From NCBI RefSeq assembly GCF_009831765.1, contig NZ_WSSB01000002.1, positions 108,588 through 172,587 of the forward strand: a DNA stretch of 64,000 nt, given 5' to 3'. The translations under genes were made by a program, and so were the position numbers. The notes under the pieces were generated by a model. The model did no database searches, was not told the origin of the DNA, and saw only the letters and a program-made list of their open reading frames with translations. The DNA comes from Craterilacuibacter sinensis. Its GTDB lineage: Bacteria; Pseudomonadota; Gammaproteobacteria; Burkholderiales; Chromobacteriaceae. This document shows positions 52,421 to 61,614 of the stretch, piece by piece. The stretch's first letter is position 1; every line of letters starts with the position of its first letter.

Positions 52421-53752
52421 TTAGAGAAAGTTGAAAGGCATGCGTAGTGCGATTTGCACATCCGGCGAGTCTTCGGTAGCACCAATGCCGATGTTCAGGT
52501 TTAGTGTGCTGCGATCGCTCAACCGGTAAGCATAGCCTACTTGGAACATGCCGATCTGTGCGCGATAGGCATCGATAGGCGTCTTTCCGTTGAACTTGGT
52601 CTTGCCAACCACGTTATGCTCGTAGGAAAAGCTGATCGACGATTTTTCATTGATTGCAATGCCAGCGCCGACGCTTAGTCCGATCACATCACCAGGGTCG
52701 ACCTCGCCGATCTGTACGGCTCGGCAGGGTAGGTTTTGATCGCTGCCGCGTACACAACGCGTCTGGTTGACGTCGTATTTCTGATTCCACGTGTAGTTCA
52801 AAGAGCCAAATAGCACCGCCGGGTCGGACGGCAGGATAGCTGAAGCGCCTACTTGGTAGCCCCAGAATCCGCTGCCGGTTGCCTGTTCTTTCGGGTAGTC
52901 GATTCCCTTGTCTATATCGGTGATGTAGTCGACATCGAAGGGTCCCTTGCCGGTGGCGGACTTCACCCGCAGGCTGCCAATAAAGTAGGGGCCGCCGTCA
53001 ACCGGCTGGTTGAACTGGTAGCGCAGACCGAGTTCCAAGTCGCCGATGCCGTTGCCGCGTGTGTTGAAGACTTCGTCCTGAGAACTTCCGGTCGCCAGTG
53101 GGCGGCGGATCGCATCTTCCGACTGGTACACATAGGGCAGACGTCCTTCAAGCTCCAGACGATTGCTCAGTCCGTAGCGGCCGGTGACACTGGCGATCCA
53201 GCTGTCCCGGTTGACCCGGCGCACATCGATCAGGCCAATAGTGATTGCTGGGATGATGGTGAAACCAAGCAGGGCGACCCGGTTTGAGGCGCTGTAGCTG
53301 TATTGCAGAGCGGGTTCTAGCGTCAGTTGTCCCTTCGGGGTCAGTACGCCGGGAACATCGAAAGTTTGTGCGATCTGCTCGACCCTTGCTTGTGACGCCG
53401 GATTGGCGTCGCGTGGCTTCTGGCTTACCGCAGGCGTGTTACCTGGTAAAAGGGCGCCCTCTTCTGCGGCTGGTACCGTGCGTGCTTGCGGCGTGGTGGC
53501 TAGAGTACCCGCTGCCGGGCTAGCTACCGGTGTCGGCTGGCGGATACCCAACTGTTGCTCGAGTTGCTGTATCCGTTTTTGCTGGGCCTCCAACTGGGCG
53601 TTATTGGCATTCCTCTCTTTATCCCACCCCTGCATCTGCTCACGCATCTGCCTGACCTGTTCGGCGAGGGCCGGTGCCGCATGCGTATGGCCGGCAGCTA
53701 GCCCAAGCATGCTACTGGTGAGTAGTGCTAGGGTTCCCTTTCGTTTATGCAT
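52421..53752 (-). CDS. FapF-like outer-membrane channel
   Basis: A 443-residue protein with the FapF plan: signal peptide (to about residue 25), a short coiled coil at about 28-69 (EQVRQMREQMQG...QQLEQQLG), a Pro/Ala/Thr linker to about 128, then a beta-barrel domain beginning FDVPGVLTPKGQLTLEPALQ and ending in MPFNFL with a terminal hydrophobic residue. The segment ITIGLIDVRRVNRDSW is the kind of block found in FapF proteins. FapF forms a trimeric gated pore for amyloid subunits. It is on the opposite strand to the rest of the locus, unlike the Pseudomonas fapA-F order. Confidence 0.85.
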   Translation of the reverse strand: MHKRKGTLALLTSSMLGLAAGHTHAAPALAEQVRQMREQMQGWDKERNANNAQLEAQQKRIQQLEQQLGIRQPTPVASPAAGTLATTPQARTVPAAEEGALLPGNTPAVSQKPRDANPASQARVEQIAQTFDVPGVLTPKGQLTLEPALQYSYSASNRVALLGFTIIPAITIGLIDVRRVNRDSWIASVTGRYGLSNRLELEGRLPYVYQSEDAIRRPLATGSSQDEVFNTRGNGIGDLELGLRYQFNQPVDGGPYFIGSLRVKSATGKGPFDVDYITDIDKGIDYPKEQATGSGFWGYQVGASAILPSDPAVLFGSLNYTWNQKYDVNQTRCVRGSDQNLPCRAVQIGEVDPGDVIGLSVGAGIAINEKSSISFSYEHNVVGKTKFNGKTPIDAYRAQIGMFQVGYAYRLSDRSTLNLNIGIGATEDSPDVQIALRMPFNFL

Positions 53753-53890
53753 CGGTAAGCCTTTGTTGTGTCGATGGAAAGCCTGATGCTGTTAGGTATG
53801 GATCATGACAATTAGTAAATCAAATGAAATAACTCGACTCGATACAAGTAGCGGCTATGCTGCAGGGGTTGATCAAGGCTGGGCGGTGGA

Positions 53891-55246
53891 ATGTTGAAAG
53901 AAACCAGTGCAAGGGTTTGTGGCGCAAGAAGCATGCTGATCATCGGAGAACTCGTTCCGAGTGTGACTGATGGTCTCGTGCAGGCGGGTTGGCAGGTGTT
54001 GAGAAAAAAACTCGAAGAAGTGTCTGTCGCGCTCTGCCAGCAAGCTTCGGTAGGGTTGCTCCGGGTAACGAGCGTGGACGTTGTCGAATGTCGGCGTCTA
54101 TTGCTGTCTTGTTCTACATCGCATATCCGTTGGATTGCGTTGCTTGATGGGGCTGAGCTTGAGGATTCCCGGGTTCGCGCGTTGGTGAACGATTTTTGCT
54201 TCGATTATTGCGTGCTACCAGTGCCTCTGGCACATCTGTTACCAGCCGTCGGCCATGCTCACGGCATGGCCGGGTTGTGTTGCCCGGAGCGGGTGCGTTC
54301 AGGCGTATCGGGTTTGCTCGGTGAGCATCCAGCTTTCCTGGCCTTTCTCGAGGATCTGTCCAGGGTCGGGATGATGAATGTGAGCGTGCTGCTGCACGGA
54401 GAGACAGGTACCGGCAAGGAACTGGCCGCACGTTTTGTTCATGACTGCTCGGCTCGGGCGAAAGCGCCATTCTTTTCGGTAAACTGCGGCAGCCTCGCCC
54501 CTAACCTCGTGCAATCTGAATTATTCGGCAATGAGAAAGGAGCATTTACCGGGGCGCATGACAAGCGGGCAGGTTATATCGAGGCTGCCGATGGTGGGAC
54601 GTTATTTCTTGACGAGATCGGTGACATGTCGGCCGAGGCGCAGGTATCGATGCTCAGATTCCTGCAGGAGGGGACAATTATCCGGCTAGGCGGTAGCAAG
54701 CATCTCAAGATCGATGCCAGGATTGTCGCGGCGACCCACGTTGATCTTGCTCAGTCGATCAGGGATCGAACCTTCCGCGAAGACCTTTACCACCGTTTGC
54801 GGGTTTGTCAGGTATGTATTCCTCCGTTGCGTGAACGGCTTAGTGACCTGCCATTGCTGGCTGGGCATTTCATCGAAAAATATGCATGCAAGTTCGGTTT
54901 GCCCGAGAAAAGGTTGTCGAAGGAAGCGCTTGGCTTGATGCTCACCTACCCGTGGCCAGGTAATGTCCGGGAGCTGGAAAACAGGATTTGTCAGGGACTG
55001 ATCATGGCTAGGGGCTGTGTACTGACACCGGCGGACATGGGGTTTGGTGGTGCCGAACAGGGGAGTTCCCCGCTGCAGGTGCAGCGGGGAACGGGCGAAA
55101 AGACGAGTTTGTTGCAATCGCTAGCCATCAATGGTGGCGACTGTAACCTGGCCGCCCGTGAGATTGGCGTCTCGCGGGCAACATTCTACCGGCTGTTAGC
55201 CAAGCATGGCATTTCTCCGCGCCAGTTCCGTAAAGACTTGTCGTGA
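53891..55246 (+). CDS. Sigma-54-dependent activator of the Fap-like locus
   Basis: A 451-residue enhancer-binding protein. The N-terminal 140 residues are a divergent receiver-like domain with no clear phospho-acceptor. The AAA+ domain has Walker A GETGTGKE (170-177), the sigma-54 contact loop GAFTGA (217-222, intact), Walker B TLFLDEIGD and sensor/arginine segments FREDLYHRL. A Fis-type helix-turn-helix ends the protein (NLAAREIGVSRATFYRLL). The position and the -24/-12 promoter upstream of the subunit gene make it the likely activator. The start is uncertain: 53891 or the internal ATG at 53933. Confidence 0.88.
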   Translation: MLKETSARVCGARSMLIIGELVPSVTDGLVQAGWQVLRKKLEEVSVALCQQASVGLLRVTSVDVVECRRLLLSCSTSHIRWIALLDGAELEDSRVRALVNDFCFDYCVLPVPLAHLLPAVGHAHGMAGLCCPERVRSGVSGLLGEHPAFLAFLEDLSRVGMMNVSVLLHGETGTGKELAARFVHDCSARAKAPFFSVNCGSLAPNLVQSELFGNEKGAFTGAHDKRAGYIEAADGGTLFLDEIGDMSAEAQVSMLRFLQEGTIIRLGGSKHLKIDARIVAATHVDLAQSIRDRTFREDLYHRLRVCQVCIPPLRERLSDLPLLAGHFIEKYACKFGLPEKRLSKEALGLMLTYPWPGNVRELENRICQGLIMARGCVLTPADMGFGGAEQGSSPLQVQRGTGEKTSLLQSLAINGGDCNLAAREIGVSRATFYRLLAKHGISPRQFRKDLS

Positions 55247-55267
55247 CTTGTTGGCCGGCGCGCGTAT

Positions 55268-57976
55268 TTAGCCGCTATTGCGCAAACCGGCGGCGACGCC
55301 GTTGATTGTCAAATGAATGGCGGCTAGTGCCTCCTCATCATCCGGGTTCTCGCGCAGGCGGCGCAGCAATTCGACTTGCAGTGCGCCCATCGCATCCAGA
55401 TACGGCAGCCGGGTGTCCAGGCTGCGGGCCAGAGTCGGGTTGTGCTGCAACAGACGCTGGTTGCCGGTGATGGTGTAAAGCGCATCCACGCTGCGCTGCC
55501 ATTCGCTAGAGATGGTGGCAAACAGCGAGGCCGACAGTGCCTGATCGCTGACCAGACCGGCATAACGCTGTGCCAGCTCCAGATCGACCTTGGCCAGTAC
55601 CTGCTCCATGTTTTCCAGTGCCATCCTGAGGAAGGGCGAGCTCTGGTACAGCGTTTGCAACTGGCTGATACCGCTATCGCCATGACGCTCGATAAAGGCG
55701 GCAACGGCAGAGCCGACGCCATACCAGCCCGGCAGCATCACTCGCGACTGCGACCAGGAGAACACCCATGGAATGGCGCGCAAATCCTGAATGGAAGTCA
55801 GGCTCTTGCGCGAGGCCGGGCGGCTGCCGATATTGAGCTTGGCAATCGCGCGTACCGGGGTGGCTTCTAGGAAATACTGCATAAAGCCCGGTGTTTCCAC
55901 CAGCGCGCGGTAGGCGGCATAGGCGTGATCCGACAGCTCGGACAGGATGCTGCTGTCGGCTTCATTGCTGTGGCTGCCGGACAGCGTGGCCTCCAGCGTG
56001 GCCGCGACCAAGGCTTCGAGATTGCGTACCGCCAGATCCGGATCAGAGAATTTGGAGGTGATGACCTCGCCCTGTTCTGTGATGCGGATATGGCCGGCGA
56101 CCGAACCTGCCGGCTGCGCCATGATGGCCTCGTAGCTTGGACCACCGCCGCGTCCGACCGAGCCGCCACGGCCATGGAATAGCTGCAGCTTGACCCCGGC
56201 GGCGGCGAAAACCTTCACCAGCCGCGATTCGGCCTGATACAGCTCCCACTGGCTGGTCAGATAGCCGCCATCCTTGTTGCTGTCCGAGTAACCCAGCATC
56301 ACCTCCTGCAGCATATCGCGGCTTTGCAGCAGCTGGCGATACCACGGCAATTCGAACAGTGCCTGCATGATGGCGGCGCCGGCACGCAAATCGCCTATGG
56401 TTTCGAACAGCGGCACGATATTGACACTGCCCACCGGCTGGCCGTCGACGATGCGCAGCAGGCCGGTTTCCTTCATCAGCAAGGCCAGCGCCAGCAAGTC
56501 GCTGACCGCGGCGCAGTTGGAAATGATGCACTGGGTGATGGCGCCATCGCCCAGCGCCGCCTTGATGCGTGCCGCCTCGCGGAAAATGGCCAGCTCTTTT
56601 TGTGCCTCGGCACCATAAGCCAGATAGGGGCTATAGAGCGGGCGTGGGGTGGCCAGCTCGCGGCGCAGGACGCGTATACGGGCCGCTTCGTCCAGCGCCA
56701 GATACTCTTCCAGCCCTGCATGCGAGAACAGCTCGGCCACGACCGATGCATGGATGCCGGCATGCTGGCGCAGGTCCAGCGGCATCAGGTAAAAGCCGAA
56801 CACATCCAGCGCGCGCTTAAGACGCAGCAAGCGCCCGCCAGCCAGAATGGCGCTGCCATTGGCGGCGAGTGAAGCGGCAATCTGTTCCAGATCCTCAATG
56901 ACGGCCTGGGCGTGGGCATACGGTTCACCTGCGCTCCAGCGGCCACGCTTGGTCAAGCCCAGCGCCGCAGCCGTCGCCGACAGACGCGCTTCGATATGGG
57001 CCAGCGCGAGGCGGTACGGCTCTTCGGCGCGGCTGGTCTCGGTGTCCGGGGACAGGGCGGCCAGTGCCGCGACCTCGTCGCTCACTTTAACCAGCCGGCT
57101 GGACAGCGACAGTTCGCGGTAGAGACCGGACAGCTCGTAGAAATAGTGGGTAAATGCGGTTTCGGCCTGACGGGTGCTGGCGTAGCGCAATACCGTGGCG
57201 TCGACATTGGGGTTGCCGTCGCGGTCGCCGCCTATCCAGCTGCCTATGCGCAAGAAGGAGGGTAGCTTGGGGCGTTCGCCCCAATGTTGCTGAATGCCGC
57301 GCCCCAGCATGTCGTAGATGCGTGGCAAGGCGGTGAAGAACGACAACGGATGGTAGGCGACGCCGTTTTCGATTTCGTCCGCGACCGACAGTTTGAAGTG
57401 GCGGATTTCCGAGGTCTGCCACAAGGTCAGGATGACGCGGCGCAGGCGCAGTTCGAGATCGGTCTCGTCATCCGGGGTGACATCAGGGTAGTGCAGGCAG
57501 GCGAGGAAACGGCGCACGGCACGATGGCCATCCAGCACACTCTGGCGTTGTACTTCGGTCGGGTGGGCGGTCAGTACTGCCGTTACATTGGCATCGGCCA
57601 GCATGCCGGTCAGCCGGCCCAGGCTGACGCCCTCTTGTTGCAGGTGCGACAGCGCGCGCGCCAGGCTGCCTTGTTGCGGTGCCGAGCCGGCCTGGCGGTG
57701 GGCGCGGCGGCGGCGGGTGTGATGCAGATCTTCGGCAATATTGAATAGCTGGGCATACAGGCCGCAAGCGCGCACCAAGGCTGTGGTCGCTTGCGGCGAC
57801 AAGCGCTCCAGCATGGCCAGCGCACGATTGTCGTGGGTATGGTGGGCCAGCGGGATGGCCTGCATTTCGTGGTAAACCTCGTCACCGGCCTGCTCGCGCA
57901 GTACCTCGCCCAATAGCCGGTCCAGTCGTGCCAGATCGGCCTTGAGCGGAAGGTCCTTGTCTTGTTCTTGCGTCAT
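55268..57976 (-). CDS. ppc: Phosphoenolpyruvate carboxylase
   Basis: A 902-residue enzyme that makes oxaloacetate from PEP and bicarbonate. The catalytic His lies in LTAHPTEVQRQS, the mobile Gly-rich loop in FHGRGGSVGRGGGP, the VMLGYSDSNKDGGY block holds the active-site Lys, and the C-terminus GVAAGLRNSG corresponds to the invariant QNTG tail. The ATG at 57976 is preferred to 58018. Confidence 0.97.
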   Translation of the reverse strand: MTQEQDKDLPLKADLARLDRLLGEVLREQAGDEVYHEMQAIPLAHHTHDNRALAMLERLSPQATTALVRACGLYAQLFNIAEDLHHTRRRRAHRQAGSAPQQGSLARALSHLQQEGVSLGRLTGMLADANVTAVLTAHPTEVQRQSVLDGHRAVRRFLACLHYPDVTPDDETDLELRLRRVILTLWQTSEIRHFKLSVADEIENGVAYHPLSFFTALPRIYDMLGRGIQQHWGERPKLPSFLRIGSWIGGDRDGNPNVDATVLRYASTRQAETAFTHYFYELSGLYRELSLSSRLVKVSDEVAALAALSPDTETSRAEEPYRLALAHIEARLSATAAALGLTKRGRWSAGEPYAHAQAVIEDLEQIAASLAANGSAILAGGRLLRLKRALDVFGFYLMPLDLRQHAGIHASVVAELFSHAGLEEYLALDEAARIRVLRRELATPRPLYSPYLAYGAEAQKELAIFREAARIKAALGDGAITQCIISNCAAVSDLLALALLMKETGLLRIVDGQPVGSVNIVPLFETIGDLRAGAAIMQALFELPWYRQLLQSRDMLQEVMLGYSDSNKDGGYLTSQWELYQAESRLVKVFAAAGVKLQLFHGRGGSVGRGGGPSYEAIMAQPAGSVAGHIRITEQGEVITSKFSDPDLAVRNLEALVAATLEATLSGSHSNEADSSILSELSDHAYAAYRALVETPGFMQYFLEATPVRAIAKLNIGSRPASRKSLTSIQDLRAIPWVFSWSQSRVMLPGWYGVGSAVAAFIERHGDSGISQLQTLYQSSPFLRMALENMEQVLAKVDLELAQRYAGLVSDQALSASLFATISSEWQRSVDALYTITGNQRLLQHNPTLARSLDTRLPYLDAMGALQVELLRRLRENPDDEEALAAIHLTINGVAAGLRNSG

Positions 57977-58223
57977 CGCGTGTCTACCCGTTTTGATGAA
58001 GTGCGTGTGTGCCGGCATGCTCGCGCCGGCCTGATCTTGCCTGATCTTGCCGCAAGCATGGGGTATTTGGCCAGTGCCGGCTGGTAGCTTGCCGTATTGA
58101 ATCGCGCATTATGTGGACGGTGTGCCCGGCTTGCCACAAGGGTAGCGACGGGCTTTGTCCGGGCAGGGGAAGCCGCCGCTCATGTTAGAATCGTTGCAGA
58201 CTTATTCCATTCAGGACCGCGTG

Positions 58224-59150
58224 ATGAAAAAAATCGTGATTGCCAGCCGCGAGAGTCGTCTGGCCATGTGGCAGGCCGAACATATCAAATCCCGCCTGGA
58301 GAGCTTATATCCAGAGCTGGAAGTTGAAATTCTGGGTATGACCACGCGTGGTGACCAGATTCTCGATAAAACCCTGTCCAAGATCGGTGGCAAGGGGCTG
58401 TTCGTCAAGGAGCTGGAAGTCGCGATGCTGGAAGGGCGTGCCGATCTGGCCGTGCACTCGATGAAAGATGTGCCCATGGCGCTGCCCGAGGGTTTTGCCC
58501 TGCCGGTGATCTGCGAACGTGAAGACCCGCGCGATGCTTTCGTCTCCAATGCGTATGCCAATCTGTCCGAATTGCCGCATGGCGCGGTGGTGGGCACGGC
58601 CAGCTTGCGGCGCGAGTCGCAGATCCGCGCCCAGTTTCCGCATCTGGTGATCAAGCCCTTGCGCGGCAATGTGCAGACGCGGCTGGCCAAGCTGGATGGC
58701 GGCGAATTCGACGCCATTATTCTCGCCGCAGCCGGTCTTAAGCGTCTGGGTCTGGGCGAGCGTATACGTTGTGAGTTGTCGCCATCGGAAAGCCTGCCCT
58801 CCCCGGGCCAGGGCGCGCTGGGCATCGAGATCCGCGCCGAGCGCGAGGACCTCAAGGTGCTGCTTGCGCCGCTGAATGATGCCGATACCCACGACTGTGT
58901 GCTGGCCGAGCGCGCCCTGTCGCGCCAGCTGGGCGGCAGTTGCCAGATCCCGCTGGGTGGTTTTGCCACGCTAAGCGATGAGGTCATTACTCTGGGTGGT
59001 TTTGTTGCCTACCCGGATGGCTCGCTGATGCTGACCGCCAGCGCCAGTGCTCCGCGCCACTACGCAGATGCGCTGGGGCGGGCGGTCGCCAAGAAGCTGT
59101 TGCAAGACGGTGCTGCCGATGTGATCAGCGCCGTGCTGGCCGATAGCTAA
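58224..59150 (+). CDS. hemC: Porphobilinogen deaminase (hydroxymethylbilane synthase)
   Basis: A 308-residue enzyme that polymerises four porphobilinogens on a dipyrromethane cofactor. ATG 58224 gives the usual [20 protein letters not shown]. The Arg/Asp active-site blocks are in [23 protein letters not shown] and [11 protein letters not shown]; the cofactor cysteine is in [11 protein letters not shown]. It is followed after 2 nt by hemD. Confidence 0.97.
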   Translation: MKKIVIASRESRLAMWQAEHIKSRLESLYPELEVEILGMTTRGDQILDKTLSKIGGKGLFVKELEVAMLEGRADLAVHSMKDVPMALPEGFALPVICEREDPRDAFVSNAYANLSELPHGAVVGTASLRRESQIRAQFPHLVIKPLRGNVQTRLAKLDGGEFDAIILAAAGLKRLGLGERIRCELSPSESLPSPGQGALGIEIRAEREDLKVLLAPLNDADTHDCVLAERALSRQLGGSCQIPLGGFATLSDEVITLGGFVAYPDGSLMLTASASAPRHYADALGRAVAKKLLQDGAADVISAVLADS

Positions 59151-59152
59151 GC

Positions 59153-59875
59153 ATGAGGCCGGTGCTGCTCACCCGTCCGGCGGCACAATGCGCGCCACTG
59201 GCGGCAAAGTGCGCCGCTGCCGGCTTGACTGCCCACGTGTTTGCGCCGCTTGAGCTGGTGCCGGATAAGGACGCATTGGTGCAGCTACCTGCTTTGGCTG
59301 CGGCGGCCGACTGGCTGATTCCGGTGAGCCCCGGTGCCATTGATATGATGTGGCCGGCTCTGGCCGGGTGCTTGCCTGATCGTGTGCAACTGGCCTGTGT
59401 CGGCAAGGGCAGTGCCGCACGGCTGGCGGCGCTTGCCGGGCGTGCCGTGTTGCACCCCGAGGCGGGCAGCGACAGTGAAGCGCTGCTTGCGCTGCCGCAA
59501 TTGTCCGACTTGAGCGGGCAAACGGTATTGATTGTGCGCGGTGAAACCGGACGCGCGCTGCTGGCCGATACGCTGGCGGCGCGCGGCGCAAAGATTCTTT
59601 TGTGCGGGGCGTACCGGCGCGTGCCATGCGACCCGGGCTGGGGTCGTCTACCTGCCGACATGGCACAGGCGACGCTACTTGTCACTTCATCCGATATTGC
59701 CCGTGCACTGTTTAGCTCTGCACCGGCAGAGCGGCGCGGCTGGTTGGCCCGTCAGCATTTCGTCACGCTGCACCCGCGCATTAGCACGGTATTGCTGGAG
59801 CTGGGGGCAAGCGAGGTCGTGACGGCCGCAGATGCCAGCGACGAGGCGCTGTTAGCGGCGCTGGCAGCGTGTTAA
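59153..59875 (+). CDS. hemD: Uroporphyrinogen-III synthase
   Basis: A 240-residue two-domain enzyme that cyclises hydroxymethylbilane. The family is sequence-divergent; support comes from MRPVLLTRPAAQC, the mid-protein TVLIVRGETGRALLADTL block (domain hinge and substrate-facing helix), YRRVPCDPGW, TSSDIARALF and length, plus the hemC neighbour. Its stop codon overlaps the stop of the convergent LysR gene. Confidence 0.93.
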   Translation: MRPVLLTRPAAQCAPLAAKCAAAGLTAHVFAPLELVPDKDALVQLPALAAAADWLIPVSPGAIDMMWPALAGCLPDRVQLACVGKGSAARLAALAGRAVLHPEAGSDSEALLALPQLSDLSGQTVLIVRGETGRALLADTLAARGAKILLCGAYRRVPCDPGWGRLPADMAQATLLVTSSDIARALFSSAPAERRGWLARQHFVTLHPRISTVLLELGASEVVTAADASDEALLAALAAC

Positions 59876-60672
59876 GCCAGTTGCCGGAGCAAGGCGGCAA
59901 CCGCGGGTTTGTGTAGTGCATCCGGCACATAACACAGGCCGATACGGCGCCGGTAAGGTGCGGCAGCCAGTTGTGCCGTGTCCAGTTTTTCCGCTAACGA
60001 GGCGGGTAGCCAGGCGATACCTGCTCCGCTTGCTACCAGTTGCGCAGCCAGGCGCAGCGAGCCGGCACGCATGGGGTGTGCCGGTGCATAGCTGCCGAGC
60101 AGGGCCAATAGCCGCTGCTGCGAGTCATGTGCCGGGCACATCACCCATGTTTCCTGTTTCAGCTCCTGCGGCGTCACGTCCTTGCCGCTGCGCACATGTC
60201 CTGTCGGCAGTGCCAGCACGAAGTTTTCCTCCGCCAAGGGCAGAAACAGCTCGTCTTCGCAGCGCAGCGTCTCGCAGGCAAGACGAAGGTCACCGCTACA
60301 CCCCTCTTCCAGTGTCAGTACGATGCCCGCGGTTTCCAGCGCCGCGCGCAGCACCCTATCGACCTGGCTGTCGCCCAGATCCGCTGCTATCCCCAGCGCC
60401 AGTTCCTGCCCCGCTTCACCCTGTTTGAAACTGGCGCTCAGCGCTTCCGCATCGGCAATCAGCTTCTTGGCCTGTGGAAACAGGCGGCGCGCGGCATCGG
60501 AGGCCTCGACGCCACGCGGCAGGCGTTTGAACAGCAGCGTTCCCAGTTCGGCTTCAAGCTGGCGCAGCGTGGCGGAGAGGGTGGGCTGGGTGACGGCTAA
60601 GCGGTCGGCGGCCTGGGTGATGTTGCGCTCTTCAAAAACTGCGACAAAGGCGCGCAGTTGGCGGATATCCAT
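59872..60672 (-). CDS. LysR-family transcriptional regulator
   Basis: A 266-residue regulator, somewhat short for the family. The HTH is at 2-60 (ITQAADRLAVTQPTLSATLRQ), followed by a reduced effector domain from about 90. It is divergent from the short-chain dehydrogenase gene, a frequent regulator/target arrangement. The ligand is unknown. Confidence 0.9.
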   Translation of the reverse strand: MDIRQLRAFVAVFEERNITQAADRLAVTQPTLSATLRQLEAELGTLLFKRLPRGVEASDAARRLFPQAKKLIADAEALSASFKQGEAGQELALGIAADLGDSQVDRVLRAALETAGIVLTLEEGCSGDLRLACETLRCEDELFLPLAEENFVLALPTGHVRSGKDVTPQELKQETWVMCPAHDSQQRLLALLGSYAPAHPMRAGSLRLAAQLVASGAGIAWLPASLAEKLDTAQLAAAPYRRRIGLCYVPDALHKPAVAALLRQLA

Positions 60673-60785
60673 AGAAATGTCCGATGGCAGTAAGGGGAAA
60701 AAACGATTTTTCTTCGGGAGTAACGCCGACTATAGTGCAGCACATCGGTTGTTGCCATCAATGCTTTCTATTTCAGGAATCCATC

Positions 60786-61508
60786 ATGAACAAACCCCTT
60801 ATTGTGATTACTGGTGCCAGCTCCGGCTTCGGTGCTGCCTGCGCCCGTCTGTTCTCGTCGCGCGGCTATCCCTTGCTGCTGCTGGCACGTCGTATCGAGC
60901 GCCTGCAGGAGATGGCCCTGCCCGATACCCTGTGCCGCGAAGTCGATGTGACTGACCGCGCTGCACTGGATGCTGCCGTGCGCGAGGCGGAGGCAAAATT
61001 CGGCCCGGCCGACCTGATCGTCAACAACGCCGGGCAGATGCTGCTGGGCAAACTGTCCGAGCAGGATCCGGCCGAGTGGGAGCGCATGCTGGACGTTAAC
61101 GTCAAGGGTGTACTCAACGGCATCCATGCAGTGCTGCCGGGCATGCTCTCGCGCCGCCACGGTACCATCATCAATATCAGCTCGATTGCCGGGCGCAAGA
61201 CCTTCCCCAACCATGCGGCCTATTGCGGTACCAAGTTCGCCGTTCACGCGATTTCGGAAAACCTGCGCGAGGAAGTGGCGCTACAGGACGTGCGCGTGAT
61301 CACGATCGCACCCGGTGCGGCCGAGACCGAGCTGTTGAGCCATACCACCAGCGAGGCGATCAAGGACGGCTACAACGTGTGGAAAGAACAGATGGGCGGT
61401 GTGATCTCGGCCGAAGATATTGCCGAGGCGGTGCGCTTCGCCTACGAGCAGCCGCAAAACCTGTGCATACGCGAGATCGTGCTGGCTGCAACACGGCAGG
61501 AGCCGTAA
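60786..61508 (+). CDS. Short-chain dehydrogenase/reductase (YdfG-like)
   Basis: A 240-residue NADP-type SDR. The cofactor motif TGASSGFG is at 9-16, NNAGQM near 82, and the catalytic Ser/Tyr/Lys in NISSIAG and YCGTKFAV. The Arg-rich stretch after strand 2 (LARRIERL) suits NADP(H). Sequence and length resemble YdfG, an NADP-dependent serine/3-hydroxy-acid dehydrogenase. ATG 60786 is preferred; an in-frame upstream start at 60684 overlaps the region before the divergent LysR gene. Confidence 0.92.
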   Translation: MNKPLIVITGASSGFGAACARLFSSRGYPLLLLARRIERLQEMALPDTLCREVDVTDRAALDAAVREAEAKFGPADLIVNNAGQMLLGKLSEQDPAEWERMLDVNVKGVLNGIHAVLPGMLSRRHGTIINISSIAGRKTFPNHAAYCGTKFAVHAISENLREEVALQDVRVITIAPGAAETELLSHTTSEAIKDGYNVWKEQMGGVISAEDIAEAVRFAYEQPQNLCIREIVLAATRQEP

Positions 61509-61545
61509 GGCCGGGCCGATTATCGAAGGTTTGTTCTGTGTGCCG

Positions 61546-61572
61546 CAGGTGCCATTTCTGGCACCTGTTTTT
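61546..61572 (+). terminator. Terminator after the SDR gene
   Basis: Perfect 9-bp stem CAGGTGCCA / TGGCACCTG with a TTTC loop and five T residues. Confidence 0.92.
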
Positions 61573-61614
61573 ATTGGTGATGCGGATAGTCTGGTTTAGG
61601 AGGAGAAGTTGTTT

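Noticed and set aside
59872-59875. Possible frameshift or fusion at the hemD / LysR junction
   Set aside because: The genes are convergent and merely share stop-codon bases; both are full length for their families.
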